Below are positions 33,282 through 44,732 of a DNA stretch of 64,000 nucleotides, piece after piece (the first letter of the stretch is position 1; each line of letters begins with the position of its first letter). Location of the stretch: assembly GCA_036245805.1 (NCBI GenBank), contig BTRK01000005.1:36685469-36749468 (forward strand). Reading direction: 5' to 3'. The DNA is from Pristionchus mayeri (Eukaryota > Nematoda > Chromadorea > Rhabditida > Neodiplogasteridae). The notes below the pieces were generated by a model. The model saw only the letters and a program-made list of their open reading frames with translations. It was not told where the DNA came from and made no database searches. The translations under genes and the position numbers were made by a program.

Positions 33282-36200
33282 CTAGTCGTTGCGACCGACC
33301 ACGAGTTCCACTGCCGACTCGCACACACGCAACACCAGAAGACCAACCGCCAGAGTGAACTTGTACTCGTCCACTCTCGACTCGATTGCGTCTACATTGA
33401 TTGCGTCTTATCGATTACTCCACCACCATTTTTAACTACTAATATTCGATTAGCCAACTGTTGACCAACAGTAGTGACTTATCCAGAACCGAAAGAAAAT
33501 AACAGACGATTCCAACTATTAACAATGGCATAGTGGAACTACGTTGTTAAGTGAAATCATATGAGACACTGGACCGTTCTCGACGATCTTGTCCTGAATG
33601 AGGAGATTGATGGCGAGGAGTGCCAAGGGGAGAACTCCAAAGAGGACGAACGTGAGCAGGGCGGAGGAGAGAGAAGCACTCAGCCCTGACAGGATAAAGA
33701 TCAAAGATCATCTTTGGACAGAGCAACGATTAGTAGCCGAGCATTTACTTCTGACTGGAGAAAATAGCGTTGATCTGGGCTTCAGCACGAGAACCTGTTA
33801 TGAGAGACTATCTGAGTGAGTGAACATATGCTTGGCAAAGTTGGAAAAATCGAATTCGCCCTAAATGTGCATATGTGTAGCACTCAGTGAGCACAGCTCG
33901 GGCATGGCATATTTAGTGCTCTGGGCGGTGCGCTGAGAAGTGCATGGCACTTTAGTGGAAAAACGTAAATTTTCGAAATTTGTCATTTCGCTATCGATCG
34001 GAACAAGTGTTACCTCAAAAAAATTCGGAATATTCATATGATTATAATTACCATGTTTCATCCCTATCGGTTCTCAAATCTTTCTGAAAATTCGAAAAAT
34101 CGATTATTTTTAGTAATTTTTTTATTACAGCTCTTCCAGGAGAGTGGTTTGGGACCGTTTTGAATTCGGATTCTTGCAGTACTAACTGACCACTAGCTAT
34201 CGGGAGAAAACAAGGAAAATTAAAAATAGACCTTTCGAGAAATTAGTGGTCAAGCACTGAAAAGTCGAATAAAGTCACTTCATGATAATGCACAAGATAT
34301 TGGGGTACGGTAGGTCTTGGGCATTATCATGAACTGACTTTATTCGACTTTTCAGTGCTTGGCCACTAATTTCTCGAAAGGTCTATTTTTAATTTTCTTT
34401 GTTTTCTCCCAATAGCTAGTGGTCAGTTAGTACTGCAAGAATCAGAATTCAAAACGGTCCCAAACCACTCTCCTGAAAGAGCTGTAATAAAAAAATTACT
34501 AAAAATAATCGATTTTTCGAATTTTCAGAAAGATTTGAGAACCGATAGGGATGAAACATGGTAATTATAATCATATGAATATTCCGAATTTTTTTGAGGT
34601 AACACTTGTTCCGATCGATAGCGAAATGACAAATTTCGAAAATTTACGTTTTTCCACTAAAGTGCCGAGCACTTCTCAGCTCACCGCCCAGAGCACTAAA
34701 TATGCCATGCCCGAGCTGTACTCACCGAGTACTACACATATACACATTTAGGGCGAATACCTTTTTTCCAACTTTGCCAAGCCTCTGCACAAATATGTTC
34801 ATTCAGTCAGATAGTCTCTCTTATTCCTTCATAACAAATTACTGTTTCATGCGCTACGGAAGTTGAAGTTGCTCGCTTTCGCCTCCTCTATTAAATGAAA
34901 CGTTCCGCGCTCTCACAGGACTGGACGGATAGATTTCGGTAGATAAGAGAAGCAGCTGAATCTTACAAGGAAGCGTTTACCGGGGTAGAGATGCGGGACA
35001 GTGAAGAGCAGCGAGATGAGAGCAGTCGCCTTGAAGCAGACAGCCATATCTACTGGAAAAAAAAATCACTCTGGGATGCATAATCAATGATCAGCGAAAA
35101 TGAATAGAGTCCACAGTAAATCGAAGTGGTGTAGTGGTCTATGGCGCGCCCAACCATTCCATACCTCCCGGGTTCGATTCCCGGCGGTGACACCGACTCC
35201 GCCCAACCAAGGCGCCTACCCATTGGGGACGGGGAATTGGAAGTCGTGACAAGATCACGCCGGTAAATAGGTCCGAAGAATAGGTGGCGCTACGGACTGA
35301 ATCGCCTTAAAAAAAATATAGTTGCTGGCCTAGCAGCGGCTCACCGCAGGATGAAAATTCCTAGATATACGGTGCGACTTTACCTTTTACCACAGTAAAT
35401 TCCTCTTTTTCTACAGTCCAATACCGTTCACTCAATCGGACAGGTGAACAAATATTCGATCCTGGTGAAAAGTGGCTACGTACTGCAAAATCCCAGCAAT
35501 CGTTCACAGTCTCTTGTATTTATTTCATAAGAAAATAAATGCGAGAGACTGCGAACGGAAAAATTCGAAACAACTTACCGTACTCCGCCAGTCCATCCGC
35601 ATTCACGCAGTTAGCCAGGTACGCCGTACTTCCCATGAGCGCGAAGAAGGGGCTGAAACATTCGTGGTGTGCGTATCGGGTGCATAATGTGGGCGAGGTT
35701 TCTCATCGGGTGCATTGTATGAGCGAAGTTTCTCACAGGCAGATGGGCGATATCTCATTGCCCATTCTTCTTGCCGAGGGGAAGATGTAGTAGAGGAAGA
35801 TGACGTAGGCGAGAGCCGCGTTGATCATGATGTCCTCGTAGGCGAGCATCGCAGCTGAAATTTTAAATTTAAGTCTTCACCTTACAGTTCGTAATTCGGG
35901 TCGCCGTCTCTTCATTTCCCATCCTGAGACAATTGCCCGAAATGCACACTCTAGTAGTGAGGGCCATTCGATTCGATGCTTCGATTCCACTACGCCTCTC
36001 TCTCATCGAATTACGAAACCAGGCGAGGGAGAGGAGTAGCACAATCACTACCGTGCTTCGAATGGCGGATCTTGTGCTGAAGCCCAGATCGAGACGATTA
36101 AGACTCCCATTTTTAGTGTTTCAATGCACTTTGAGTGGTCAGTTTGTAATGTTGATCTTAAGATTGACGCTATTCTTAGAATGAGTGTTTCCTATATTGA

Positions 36201-37701
36201 CTGTTTCCCTATCCTTGTCAAACCCCCTCCTATGCGATCTGGGTTTCAGCACAAGAGCCCGAATGGCCATCCCTACACTCTACTCACGGCTTCCCCGTTC
36301 AGGGAGGTAGGCATCGTAGAATCTCCGCCAGAGACAGCAGTTGGAAATCTGGATGACTGCGGTTCCCACCTGAGTGACCTCCTGCAATTAGTTAACATTA
36401 GTTAATTACATTAATTAGTTTATCATTGACTAGTTAATTAGTCATTAGTGCTCCTGCACTTACGTGGGCAGGCAACAGCTTTTTTTTAGAAGTTGCGGAA
36501 TTCCCCCAGTACTTTGGCTCAAAGTAGTCCTAGTAATAGTGATTCTAAGAATCTAATACCTTTGACCCTAATCAAATGCCCCTATGAGACCCCCCCCTGA
36601 TGTATACAAATTTGGGGGTGGCCGTGCCAGTGGTGGGTTTGGAAGGTTAAATGGCACGGGGCCGCGTGTTTTGCCTAGCCGGGGTAGCGTGTTTTGATTA
36701 TGGGCGCACCCACGGTTAACCGTCGCCAGGGTTACGCGGGGATTATACGGCGGGGGTGCGAAACCCCGAGGGCGGGTGCGGAGCTGCGGCCCTTCGGCTG
36801 GCGACCGGGGGGGGGGAGGCCGTAAAGTCGTAAGCAGCCCGTAAAACCATGGGTTTTTTACAGCCAGACGACCTTCCCCCCCCCCGGTCGCCAACCTGCT
36901 GGCTGTCGGGGCCGCGCAAATTTCTGGCCCGGGAGTGCGCATTTTTAAAAGCTTAACCTTTCATAGCACACCACTGGGCCGTGCCCACCACTGCTCCTGC
37001 AATTCTCAATTCTTCTCGATATTTATCAGAAGTCGCATGTAAGCATACGGACAAGCGAGGTTCTTTGACAACCAGACAATATTGTGTTTCAGCGATTTAG
37101 ATGAGTCATAAGCACTAATAACCTGCGAGAGGGAGTGCGAGAAGATCAAGAGGAGGTAGACCACCGCTGGAATATAATTACGAAATAGTTCTCGTCGTGC
37201 CAAAACTTAAGGGACCGAATCTTCCATTCACGCAACCTAATGAAAACAAGGAAATGTATAGTATAAGTATGCAACCTCACCTCTTGTCAATAAACGCAAT
37301 GAACAAAATAGCGGGCAGAATCAAGAATCACTGAGCACTAGTTTGTCTAACTCTCAACATTTTGCACACTCTGTCGTGGTTACAGAAAACGGGAGAGCGA
37401 CAAATAGGATAAGCATAGATGATTCACCACTCACTGATTGTGTTCAGATGGCCGATCAACGCGAACGCCACCACAGGCAGCCCCAGAGTTTTCCAGCTAA
37501 AATTACCATTTATTATTCGTTACTGAATGCACGCCAATCCCCATGAGTTCAAATATTATTCAGAAATAACGACTTGAAGCACCTGCTTACAATCACGTCA
37601 CACTTACGCACAATATTCTTCCAAATTTGCGTCATAGTTTACAATTTAAAAATAGCGCGCGCAACTCACAAATTGATGCGCGCCTCGCGTCCGTCGACCA
37701 T
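33282..37701 (-). CDS. Multi-pass membrane protein, subfamily 2, member 2 (9 exons)
   Basis: Exons: 37670-37701, 37435-37496, 37123-37166, 36288-36381, 35737-35854, 35579-35652, 34981-35049, 33575-33685, 33282-33391; 714 nt (237 codons plus stop), phases consistent. Begins MVDGREARIN. Hydrophobic stretches: TLGLPVVAFALIGHL, VVYLLLIFSHSLS, ALAYVIFLYYIFPS, LFALMGSTAYLANCV, ATALISLLFTVPHLYP, ALLTFVLFGVLPLALLAINL, FTLAVGLLVLRVCESAVEL. Exon 6 (74 nt) and exon 8 (111 nt) match both neighbours exactly in length. Exon 3 is shorter than in the gene at 30586 (44 against 92 nt) and may be misjudged. Introns carry a foldback, a SINE and a CAGTGG-ended element. Function unknown; membrane location inferred. 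Confidence 0.72.
33810..34825. repeat. Long foldback element, GAGAGACTATCTGAGTGAG family, copy 1
   Basis: Ends GAGAGACTATCTGAGTGAGT and its complement CAGTCAGATAGTCTCTC. The whole ~1 kb is a palindrome centred near 34310; both arms encode the same shadow peptide MKHGNYNHMNIPNFFEV. Shares ends and internal motifs (TGCCAAG, TTTCGCTATCGATC, GTACTCACCGAGTACTAC) with elements at 53450 and 56020. In the intron between exons 8 and 7 of the membrane-protein gene. Confidence 0.85.
35121..35345 (+). repeat. tRNA-derived SINE, family 1, copy 2
   Basis: Same head (AAGTGGTGTAGTGGTCTATG), B-box (CCGGGTTCGATTCCCGGCGG) and body (CCAAGGCGCCTACCCATTGG) as the copy at 29131. The tail differs and has an A-run (CGCCTTAAAAAAAATATAG). 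In an intron of the membrane-protein gene. Confidence 0.75.
36636..36977. mobile_element. GC-rich inverted-repeat element with CAGTGG ends, copy 1
   Basis: Ends CAGTGGTGGGTTTGGAAGGT and CCTTTCATAGCACACCACTG are imperfect inverted repeats. The interior holds GGGGCCGCG / CGGGGCCGC and paired G- and C-runs around 36810-36890. A relative is nested at 39079-39390. The CAGTGG start is hAT-like; I could not fix an 8-bp duplication. In the intron between exons 4 and 3 of the membrane-protein gene. Confidence 0.6.
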
Positions 37702-38355
37702 CTTGCGATATCGATCGACCTGAAATGACGAATATTAATACTGTAATTTGACCGTTAAAATACGATGGCTCGAATGGCGAATTCTAAGTAATACATCGAG
37801 AAACATCGTCTAAACATCGCTAATAGGTGTAGCGTATATCCTTGCAGTGTATGACGAGTAGCGTTAGCAGTCTATTATGAAATAATAGCAAAGGAGAATA
37901 AACGAAGATAACTAAATCGGGAAGAGTGAGGAAAACATGAGGAAAACGTTCAATGCGCGTGGCGCAATTACGGTAGGCTGGTCGAGTCCGGACGGAGCAA
38001 CGAAATATCGGTGGGTCAGACTTATTATTTCAATAGCATTGTTGGCTTATTTGCCTTAATTAACAGCATGGTTATGCAAAGATGTTCATTGCGATACGAA
38101 GAGATATTCTCATGAGCGCTTGAAACTCATTTCGCATACAATTGTTTCAACAGACATGGTGCAAAATTTATCATCAAATTAAGCAAAATTATCAAAACTG
38201 TGTCGATTCGTATTGCAAATTATAAATGCATTCAAATTACAAGCATACTATCCGTTCCGTAAAAGCAAGACAAGATTAGCACGAATCTAGAATGTATACA
38301 GCTCAACGAGCGATAATGTACAAGAAAGCTCAAACGAGAATCGGAACAGAAAACG
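37702..38355. other. Spacer between the last two membrane-protein genes
   Basis: 654 bp, AT-rich, expected to hold the promoter of the gene at 33282-37701. I see no ORF, repeat or RNA gene in it. Confidence 0.35.
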
Positions 38356-41300
38356 CTATTCAATTACCGATTGATCTCGGGAATCTGTTCTATGCAAACA
38401 TAACAAATTACAATTTGATCGAAAAATCAATACACCGTAACCCAGTAGCGTATTTCTTCTATTCGTTGCGAGAGCAGACGAATAGATCAGGCACACGAAG
38501 CCATACTGCAGGAGCAAAGTAAAGACCACGACACATCTGTGCGCTCCCATCTTGTCGGAGAGAGTTTCTGAGCAAAAAATTTCATTTAATCCCGCCCTCT
38601 TTTTGGAGATACCGCCATTGAATTTGGTCCTATAAGATACCAATCAGAGATGGAATAAGCACTGTCGGATTCATGGCCTGGTGGACTGAGGCACTTGCAT
38701 TTTGGAAACGTGGTAGGAAGTGTGAGGTATGGTTCGAATCACACCTTACGTTAACACTTTGCCAAGCTTAGAGGAATGCCGAAGTCCTCGAAGGTTGGCA
38801 GAAGTAGCAAAGGAATAAGAAAGGAAAAAATGAATTGACAATCGGCAACTTCGGTTTTTGGCAAATTTGCCGGCAAAAAAAGCAAATTTCGGTAAGTGGC
38901 AAATGTTTGCGCGCAGCCCTCATTCGTACCCCAGCCGAGGGGGCGGACAAAAGAGCAACGGAATGCCGTTCGCAGGAGAGTCGAAGTAGGCACTTGGGAG
39001 TTGTTGCATTGTTACTAGTATGTGCAGCACTACACCATTATGTTTAGATCCTCTGCCGATCATGAGTTTCACTCCCCACCAGTGGCGTGCTATGAAAGGT
39101 TAGGCTTTTTTAAAATGTGCACCCCCGGCTAGAAATCTGCGCGGCCCCGGTAGCCAGAAAGTTGACGACCGGGGGGGAGGGGGGGGGGAAGTCGCTGCAA
39201 ATGTTGTGACCCCAGACCTTTAAACATACCCCCTAAACATGAATACAACTGGCGACCTCCTACCCGCTAAACCTCGTTTAACACTCCCGGTAGCAAAACG
39301 GGGGCCCGCCCGTATTGGCTACACGCGGCCCCGGTGAGCAAAAATACGCGGCCCGGGCCATTTAACCTTCCAAGCCAATCACTGCTCCCCACCCCACCTA
39401 TGTATAGGGGTTCATGGTCTAAAATTGCGAACTTGGGTGGAAATTTATGATTAGATAAACGATAAATACCGTGACCACTCAGTATTGTAGTACTCCAGTA
39501 ACTACGTTTTCCAAGTTTCATGGGCATCGATTGGTTTTGGGATTGGGGGTTTATCTAACTATGAATTTCCACCCAAATTCGCAATTTTAGACCATGAACC
39601 CCTATACATAGGCGGGGAGTGAAACTCATAATCGCCTAGGCAGAGGATCTAAACATAATGGTGTAGTGTTGCACATACTAGTAACAATGCACCAACTCCC
39701 AAGTTCCTTCTTCGACTCTCCTGCGAACGGCGTTCCGTTGCTCTTTTGTCCGCCCCCCCCCAGCCGACGTTTCCTACAATGTTTCCAAATTGCAAGTGCC
39801 TTAAACCACTAGGCCATAGATACTGACGGGCACTTCTTGGATAATTGGCCCACCACCTCCCCTCCAATATCATTTCTCATTCACTCCCAATCACAAATGG
39901 GTTATGCGGCCGAAAATCAAGGAATGACAACTAGAAATGAATGGGTAGAGGAGGAAGAGGGGAGGGGTGGGCCAATTATCCAAGAAGTGCCTACTGACGT
40001 TGTCCAGCGAATGTATTTCATCTCTGGATATCATATATAGATCATCAACGACAAAACCGACCGTTGAAGAGGATGCCGTACTGCATGGCGAGGGGGAAAC
40101 CGATGGCGGTGTAAATGAGAAATCCGATGAAGAAAGGGATGAGGAAGACCGAGAAGGTTCGAGTATTCAGACCTGAGAAGGAAATGATTACGGGCACTAC
40201 TATAGAAGCCCAGATTGGGATGCGGATAGATATTACATTGTTACTGCGATAATGTTTTCTTTACTTTGGTTTAGACAAAGGTTTCTCTTCGACCAATGGA
40301 TATGAACATGGAAATAGGGATCTTGTAGTTTTAAGGTATGACACCACTGACTGAGTACATCCTCGGTACCTCTATCGATACCCTAATCTGGGCTTCTATA
40401 GCAGTGCCTGATTACGGTACTGCAGATGAATATTGATTAAAGCTAACCAACCAAAATAAGCGGTCTGCAGAGAGGCATATGCAGCCATCTTGACGTAAAC
40501 CACAATGTCCTCTGAAGAGATTAAAGGTCACACTGCGGAACACAACAACCAACAACGCGGCTCAATCGGGGTCATAGATGTTCGCTGAGTATGGGGAAGT
40601 GGGAATGACTCTACTGTTTCGCAACCGTATTAATATTCCATGGAACCCATTCTTTGTTCTATCCGCGTGTGTTCAGTAAATGACGTCAGTTTCTGCGATT
40701 TACCAAGTGGTGTGTTGCAAAGTGCCCTGTTCTCACAGTACTTACCGTACTCCGCTAGTCCGACTTCACAAGCCCAGTTCACTCCGTATGCCGTGCCTCC
40801 CGTGAGAACGAGCACAAGGCTGAAATTATCGTGGTGTGCTTCCCTGGTGCGTCGTATGGGCGACATTTCTCACCTTGACATTAGAACGATCTCCGTTCCC
40901 GTTCTTCTTCTGGAGGGGAGTACGCAGTTGATGAGGAGGATGAAGGTAAGAGCCGCGTTTATATTGATTTCTTCAATCACTCCCATCGCAGCTAAACAAG
41001 AAACTATATATGAGCCCGTTTGCCTAAGAATCGAGCCGAATGGATTCGGAACAGCCAAAAAATGTCGATTCTCTAAAAGTCTGGGGTTTGGGGTAATCGA
41101 ATGTGCTGAAAACGATGGGCGCATTCATTTTGCCCCCAGATTCTTCGTTGGCTCCAGACGTCGTCTCGTCGAAACCACTGTTTTGAGTATATCGCCCCTC
41201 CGGAAAGTGTTAAAATTACGCTAATAAGGTTTCGGGGGTAAAATTTCATGCTGATTCGCCTATCTAATTCATTTTTTTATGAATTATTAAAATAAATTTT

Positions 41301-43503
41301 GAAAAATCAACTTGAGATCTGAAGAAAACGGCGAAAGAACGGGGAGGAGAGGTGTCGTGAGAGATGGGAAGGGGGTCGATGCATGGAGACATTTGTATTC
41401 TCAACTGGGTATTTTCCAGTTCCATGAGCAATTCACTTAGGTGGTCGGATGAGAACTATGGCGTCATTCGGCCTTTGATAGATTGATATATCAAAAGTGG
41501 CATGACGTCATAGTCCTCATCCGACCTAGTGCCAGAAACACTGAACCACCCACCAGTTCCTCGTTCAGGCAGCATGTAAGAGAAGTAGTTCCGGGACATG
41601 TTCGGAATTCCGATCACTGCCCATCCGAACCACGTCGCATCCTGCGATGAAGAGGAGATGGTAAGGACTCCTTTCAAAGGAGAAATCGTCTGTCTCTCTC
41701 CTATTTGCATACTCTACACACTTTCTCTAATATGCGAAAGAAGGAGTGACAGATTATTGCTCATGGAAGGGAAAAAATGTCACAGAGCCTGGAAAATAGA
41801 GGGGAAGAATCCGAAAAGAGCATGGATCTTGTTGTTTACACCATTAAAGATGATGACTGACCATGAATCTCGTCTGAGTATCATAGTTGCCCACGCCGGC
41901 GGCGACCCCCATGACCCCCTATTCATGGTTCAGCACTGCTCCCCTCGATTTGAGGGGAGCAGTGCTGAACGAGGTATAGGGGTCATGGTCAAAAAAAGGT
42001 TTGTAGGTCAATGGTAGGTCAAGACTAGTTACCGTACCCAATCGATCATACAGTACCACCAGATACCGTATACCACTACCGTAACCCACGAATATCGCAA
42101 ACTAACTTTATTTTTAAAAAGTCCTGGTACCGTGGTCAATCGATTGTACAGTACCCAAGTAACTACCGTAACCCAGTTCCATGGGTCAGATCCAGTTCCT
42201 TGGGTCAAACATTTTTCTAAAATTTTCAATCATTTTTCCAAAAATCCTAAATCGATTATAAAATGATTCTACAGTAACAAGATGTACGGTAGGATAATTA
42301 AAAATATTTTTACCACCGATTTTAAATTTTTAGAAAAATGTTTGACACAAGGAACTGGATCTGACCCATGGAACTGGGTTACGGTAGTTACTTGGGTACT
42401 GTACAATCGATTGACCACGGTACCAGGACTTTTTAAAAATAAAGTTAGTTTGCGATATTCGTGGGTTATGGTAGTGGTATACGGTATCTGGTGGTACTGT
42501 ATGATCGATTGGGTACGGTAACTAGTCTTGACCTACCATTGACCTTCCGATCGATTTTTGACCATGACCCCCTATACGTCGTTCAGCACTGCTCCCCTCA
42601 ATTCGAGGGGAGCAGTGCTGAACCATGAATAGGGGGTCATGGTCTGAAAACACCTCGCCGCCAGTCTTGGGCAACTATGCTGAGTATCCTTGCTTGCGAA
42701 GAGGCGGAGGAGAGCGAAGGTGAGAGGGATGGAGAAAATCAGAAGACGGTGGATGCAATATAAATCAATTTGAATTAAATATTTACAAAAATCATTCTCT
42801 CTTAATACACAGGAAACTTCGAGGAGATTTACTAAAAAAAGATCATTCCTAACAGAATAACCAGCTAATGGACAGGGTCGTCCTCAGTGGTGAGCAACCC
42901 CCCGAATATGGCGGTAACCCCCCGCAAAATAGGTGGTAAACCCCCCGCGGAAATGGAGGCGAGTTCGGGAACCCCCCCCCCCCCCCCCCGCAGGTATGGG
43001 CATATACCCGGCCTACCCCCCACGGGGAAGCCGCCGAGCGGGGGGGCAAGCTGATTTTTGTTGAACAATCGTCTCATTAATAAAAGACAGCAATATAAAT
43101 CGCTTGCATCTCTCCTTTTCTCTCTCTCCCATTAGACAGGACAAAAGAGCATGTAATAGAGAGAACAACAAAAGATTGTTCGTAGTTCCAGATCACTTAC
43201 TAATGATGTCCATATCAGCTATCACTCCGAACGCGAACAGCGGGATCCACAGTGTCTTCCAGCTACAATAAACAGTCATCATTTATCGCCTGACACTTAC
43301 GCACAATACTCTTCTAACTGCCACCAAACAATTCGAACAAAGGCAATTAAAATCGAGTTACTTAAAAGCTGTTAGGTTCATAGCAACAGCCCGGTTAACA
43401 GAGAACTGATCTTTTCGAAAATAGCCCTGTTTTTAAACATACACGAACAATAGGGAGCAACTCACAACGCATGTCGCTCCTGTAGTAGGTCCGCATCGAC
43501 CAT
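38356..43503 (-). CDS. Multi-pass membrane protein, subfamily 2, member 3 (exon 3 unresolved)
   Basis: Exons: 43466-43503, 43201-43262, (exon 3 probably within 42670-42800), 41554-41641, 40874-40991, 40746-40819, 40452-40511, 40062-40172, 38356-38567. Peptides: MVDADLLQERHA, FWKTLWIPLFAFGVIADMDI, WFGWAVIGIPNMSRNYF, NAALTFILLINCVLPS, LVLVLTGGTAYGVNWACEVG, VVYVKMAAYASLQTAYF, FSVFLIPFFIGFLIYTAIGF, CVVVFTLLLQYGFVCLIYSS. Exons 4-9 are in phase. Exon 3 candidate (LLIFSIPLTFALLRLFASKD) abuts the 41.9-42.65 kb palindrome and lacks a clean donor and acceptor, so the gene may be damaged there. The last exon is longer than in its paralogs (212 nt), giving an extended tail. Confidence 0.62.
38684..38762 (+). 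repeat. tRNA-like (SINE) sequence, family 3
   Basis: A-box-like TGGCCTGGTGGACTGAGGC and B-box-like ATGGTTCGAATCACACC. A complementary piece (AAGTGCCTTAAACCACTAGG) occurs at 39791-39812, so copies flank the element at 38940-39760 in opposite directions. In the last intron of the membrane-protein gene. Confidence 0.5.
38936..39768. mobile_element. CGGACAAAAG-ended foldback element with a nested CAGTGG element
   Basis: Left end GGGGGCGGACAAAAGAGC and right end GCTCTTTTGTCCGCCCCCCC. Arms of ~135 bp match (GGAATGCCGTTCGCAGGAGA, CTTGGGAGTTG, TTTAGATCCTCTGCC). The middle contains a second element, 39079-39390, with ends AGTGGCGTGCTATGAAAGGT and ACCTTCCAAGCCAATCACTG. Also includes the GGGGTTCATGG motif seen at 5405 and 41.9 kb. 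Same family as the interrupted copy at 5165-9990. Confidence 0.75.
41434..41533. repeat. CRE-hairpin MITE-like element, copy 5
   Basis: CACTTAGGTGGTCGGATGAG ... and GACGTCATAGTCCTCATCCG with CTAGTGCC at the end; loop TTTGATAGATTGATATATCA. Lies 20 bp from exon 4 of the membrane-protein gene, on the donor side. Confidence 0.75.
41905..42650. repeat. Compound palindrome with TACCGTA-rich arms
   Basis: Each end is itself a hairpin (GTTCAGCACTGCTCCCCTC / GAGGGGAGCAGTGCTGAAC at 41931-41970 and again at 42572-42622). The interior, 42010-42535, is a ~260-bp-arm palindrome (ACCGTACCCAATCGATCATA and complement, GTAACCCAGTTCCATGGGTC). Sits beside the unresolved third exon of the membrane-protein gene. 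Confidence 0.8.
42880..43055. repeat. C-rich element with homopolymer run
   Basis: Repeated CCCCCCG blocks (CAACCCCCCGAATATGGCGG, GGTGGTAAACCCCCCGC), one C-run of about 18 at ~42971, and a G-run near 43040. The G-rich - strand has several G-tracts able to form G-quadruplexes. In an intron of the membrane-protein gene. Confidence 0.6.
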
Positions 43504-44172
43504 CTTGAATCTACTGAAATAAAAAGATTAGAACTGCAAAAAATGCTCGATAAACCAGGCCCTCGTAAACACATATGAGAACTTCGATTGCCATGGCGTC
43601 ACCACACAGGATCGGCTAGCACGGTGCACAAAAGAGTTAGAAAGTAATGGAGGACAAGAAAGTGAAAGAGAAAGGGGAGAGGAAAGACTTGAATGAGGAA
43701 CGACAAGGCCAAGATGAAATGCAGTAAACGGACGGAAAAGTGATTGCCTATTCTCCCACTACCAGCCAAAACACGGGTAATGCAAATAGAGGGTATTATA
43801 CTAATTATTACCAAAAAACAAACAAAGAACAACATCAAAAACAACGACGGAAAGCGGAACAACCGAAGAGAATTTTAGAACGCCGTTAAGAAACCTTATC
43901 GGAGAAAAGGCGCACTCACACACCACATAATTTAAATATTGCTATTTTCCGGTTTTCAGGACAATCGATTATTCACTTTATTAATATTGGTTTTACATAA
44001 AGAAGGGAATTACAAATTTTGGCAGAGGAAATAACATCCTGGGGAAATCTCCTCTACAAAAGGTTGAAAGATTTAAAAATGATTGTGCAGATTACGGTAT
44101 TCAAATACCAATCCGCTGAGACTACTCCATCTAGGCAACAAACACTGCAATCCAAACAGTTCTCAGAATACT
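43504..44172. other. Spacer upstream of the membrane-protein cluster
   Basis: 669 bp between the start of the last membrane-protein gene and a small candidate gene. It should contain the promoter of the former. No repeat or ORF I can support. Confidence 0.35.
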
Positions 44173-44595
44173 CAGACAGGCCGCAGCATCTCCGACGGAT
44201 CCGACTCCGCCCACTGGGACAAGGAGAACAAGATCGATGTCGCTCCACTCTTAATTATTGCAGAGGCCGTGAAATAAATGGTTAATATTCTGCACCTTTG
44301 TTATTGCATCCTGCATGGGCATTATTTTCGGGTTTTGTTCTGTGTAAGTGTGCAACAGCTTCTTTTCTATCTTCGCCCAGTCAACGTCTCCAATACTCTC
44401 TTCCCACTGCCATGTGCAACCAGAAACTACTAGACTTCTCCAGACTAGCAATTTCTTCTCATCCTTTATTATTTAGAACACTGGTGAGAAACAATAGTAA
44501 ACAGGAATCAAACAAGCCTATTTTTTTAACAGCCTATTTTATGTAATACCTAGAATGGATAACATTAGAGAGCCTTCTCTGGGAAAACCACTCCT
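44173..44595 (-). CDS. Small candidate gene, unknown function (three exons)
   Basis: Three exons join in phase: 44550-44595, 44296-44444, 44173-44249. The peptide runs REGSLMLSIL, VWRSLVVSGCTWQWEESIGD, VDWAKIEKKLLHTYTEQNP, ending QWAESDPSEMLRPV. A Met in the first exon could be the start, giving a protein of about 80 residues. No family recognised. It lies just 3' of the BTB-tail gene on the same strand, so it might instead be an alternative 3' part of that gene. Splice sites look normal, but there is no paralog in the window to confirm them. Confidence 0.35.
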
Positions 44596-44732
44596 CTGCA
44601 AAGAAAGAGAAAGAGAAGTCAACACATAGAAATAGCAACAAATGATTACATGAAAAGCCAATTTACGATAGAAAGATAACTGAAGGGTACGGTATCTTCG
44701 GTAGTTTGGGTACGGTATCTCGGTCGGTCTCC

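Noticed and set aside
41210..41420. CRISPR array or tandem repeats in AT-rich spacers
   Set aside because: No regularly spaced identical repeats; the organism is eukaryotic by every other sign.
44019..44285. 88-codon + strand ORF
   Set aside because: Lacks an ATG start and overlaps the last exon of the - strand candidate gene.
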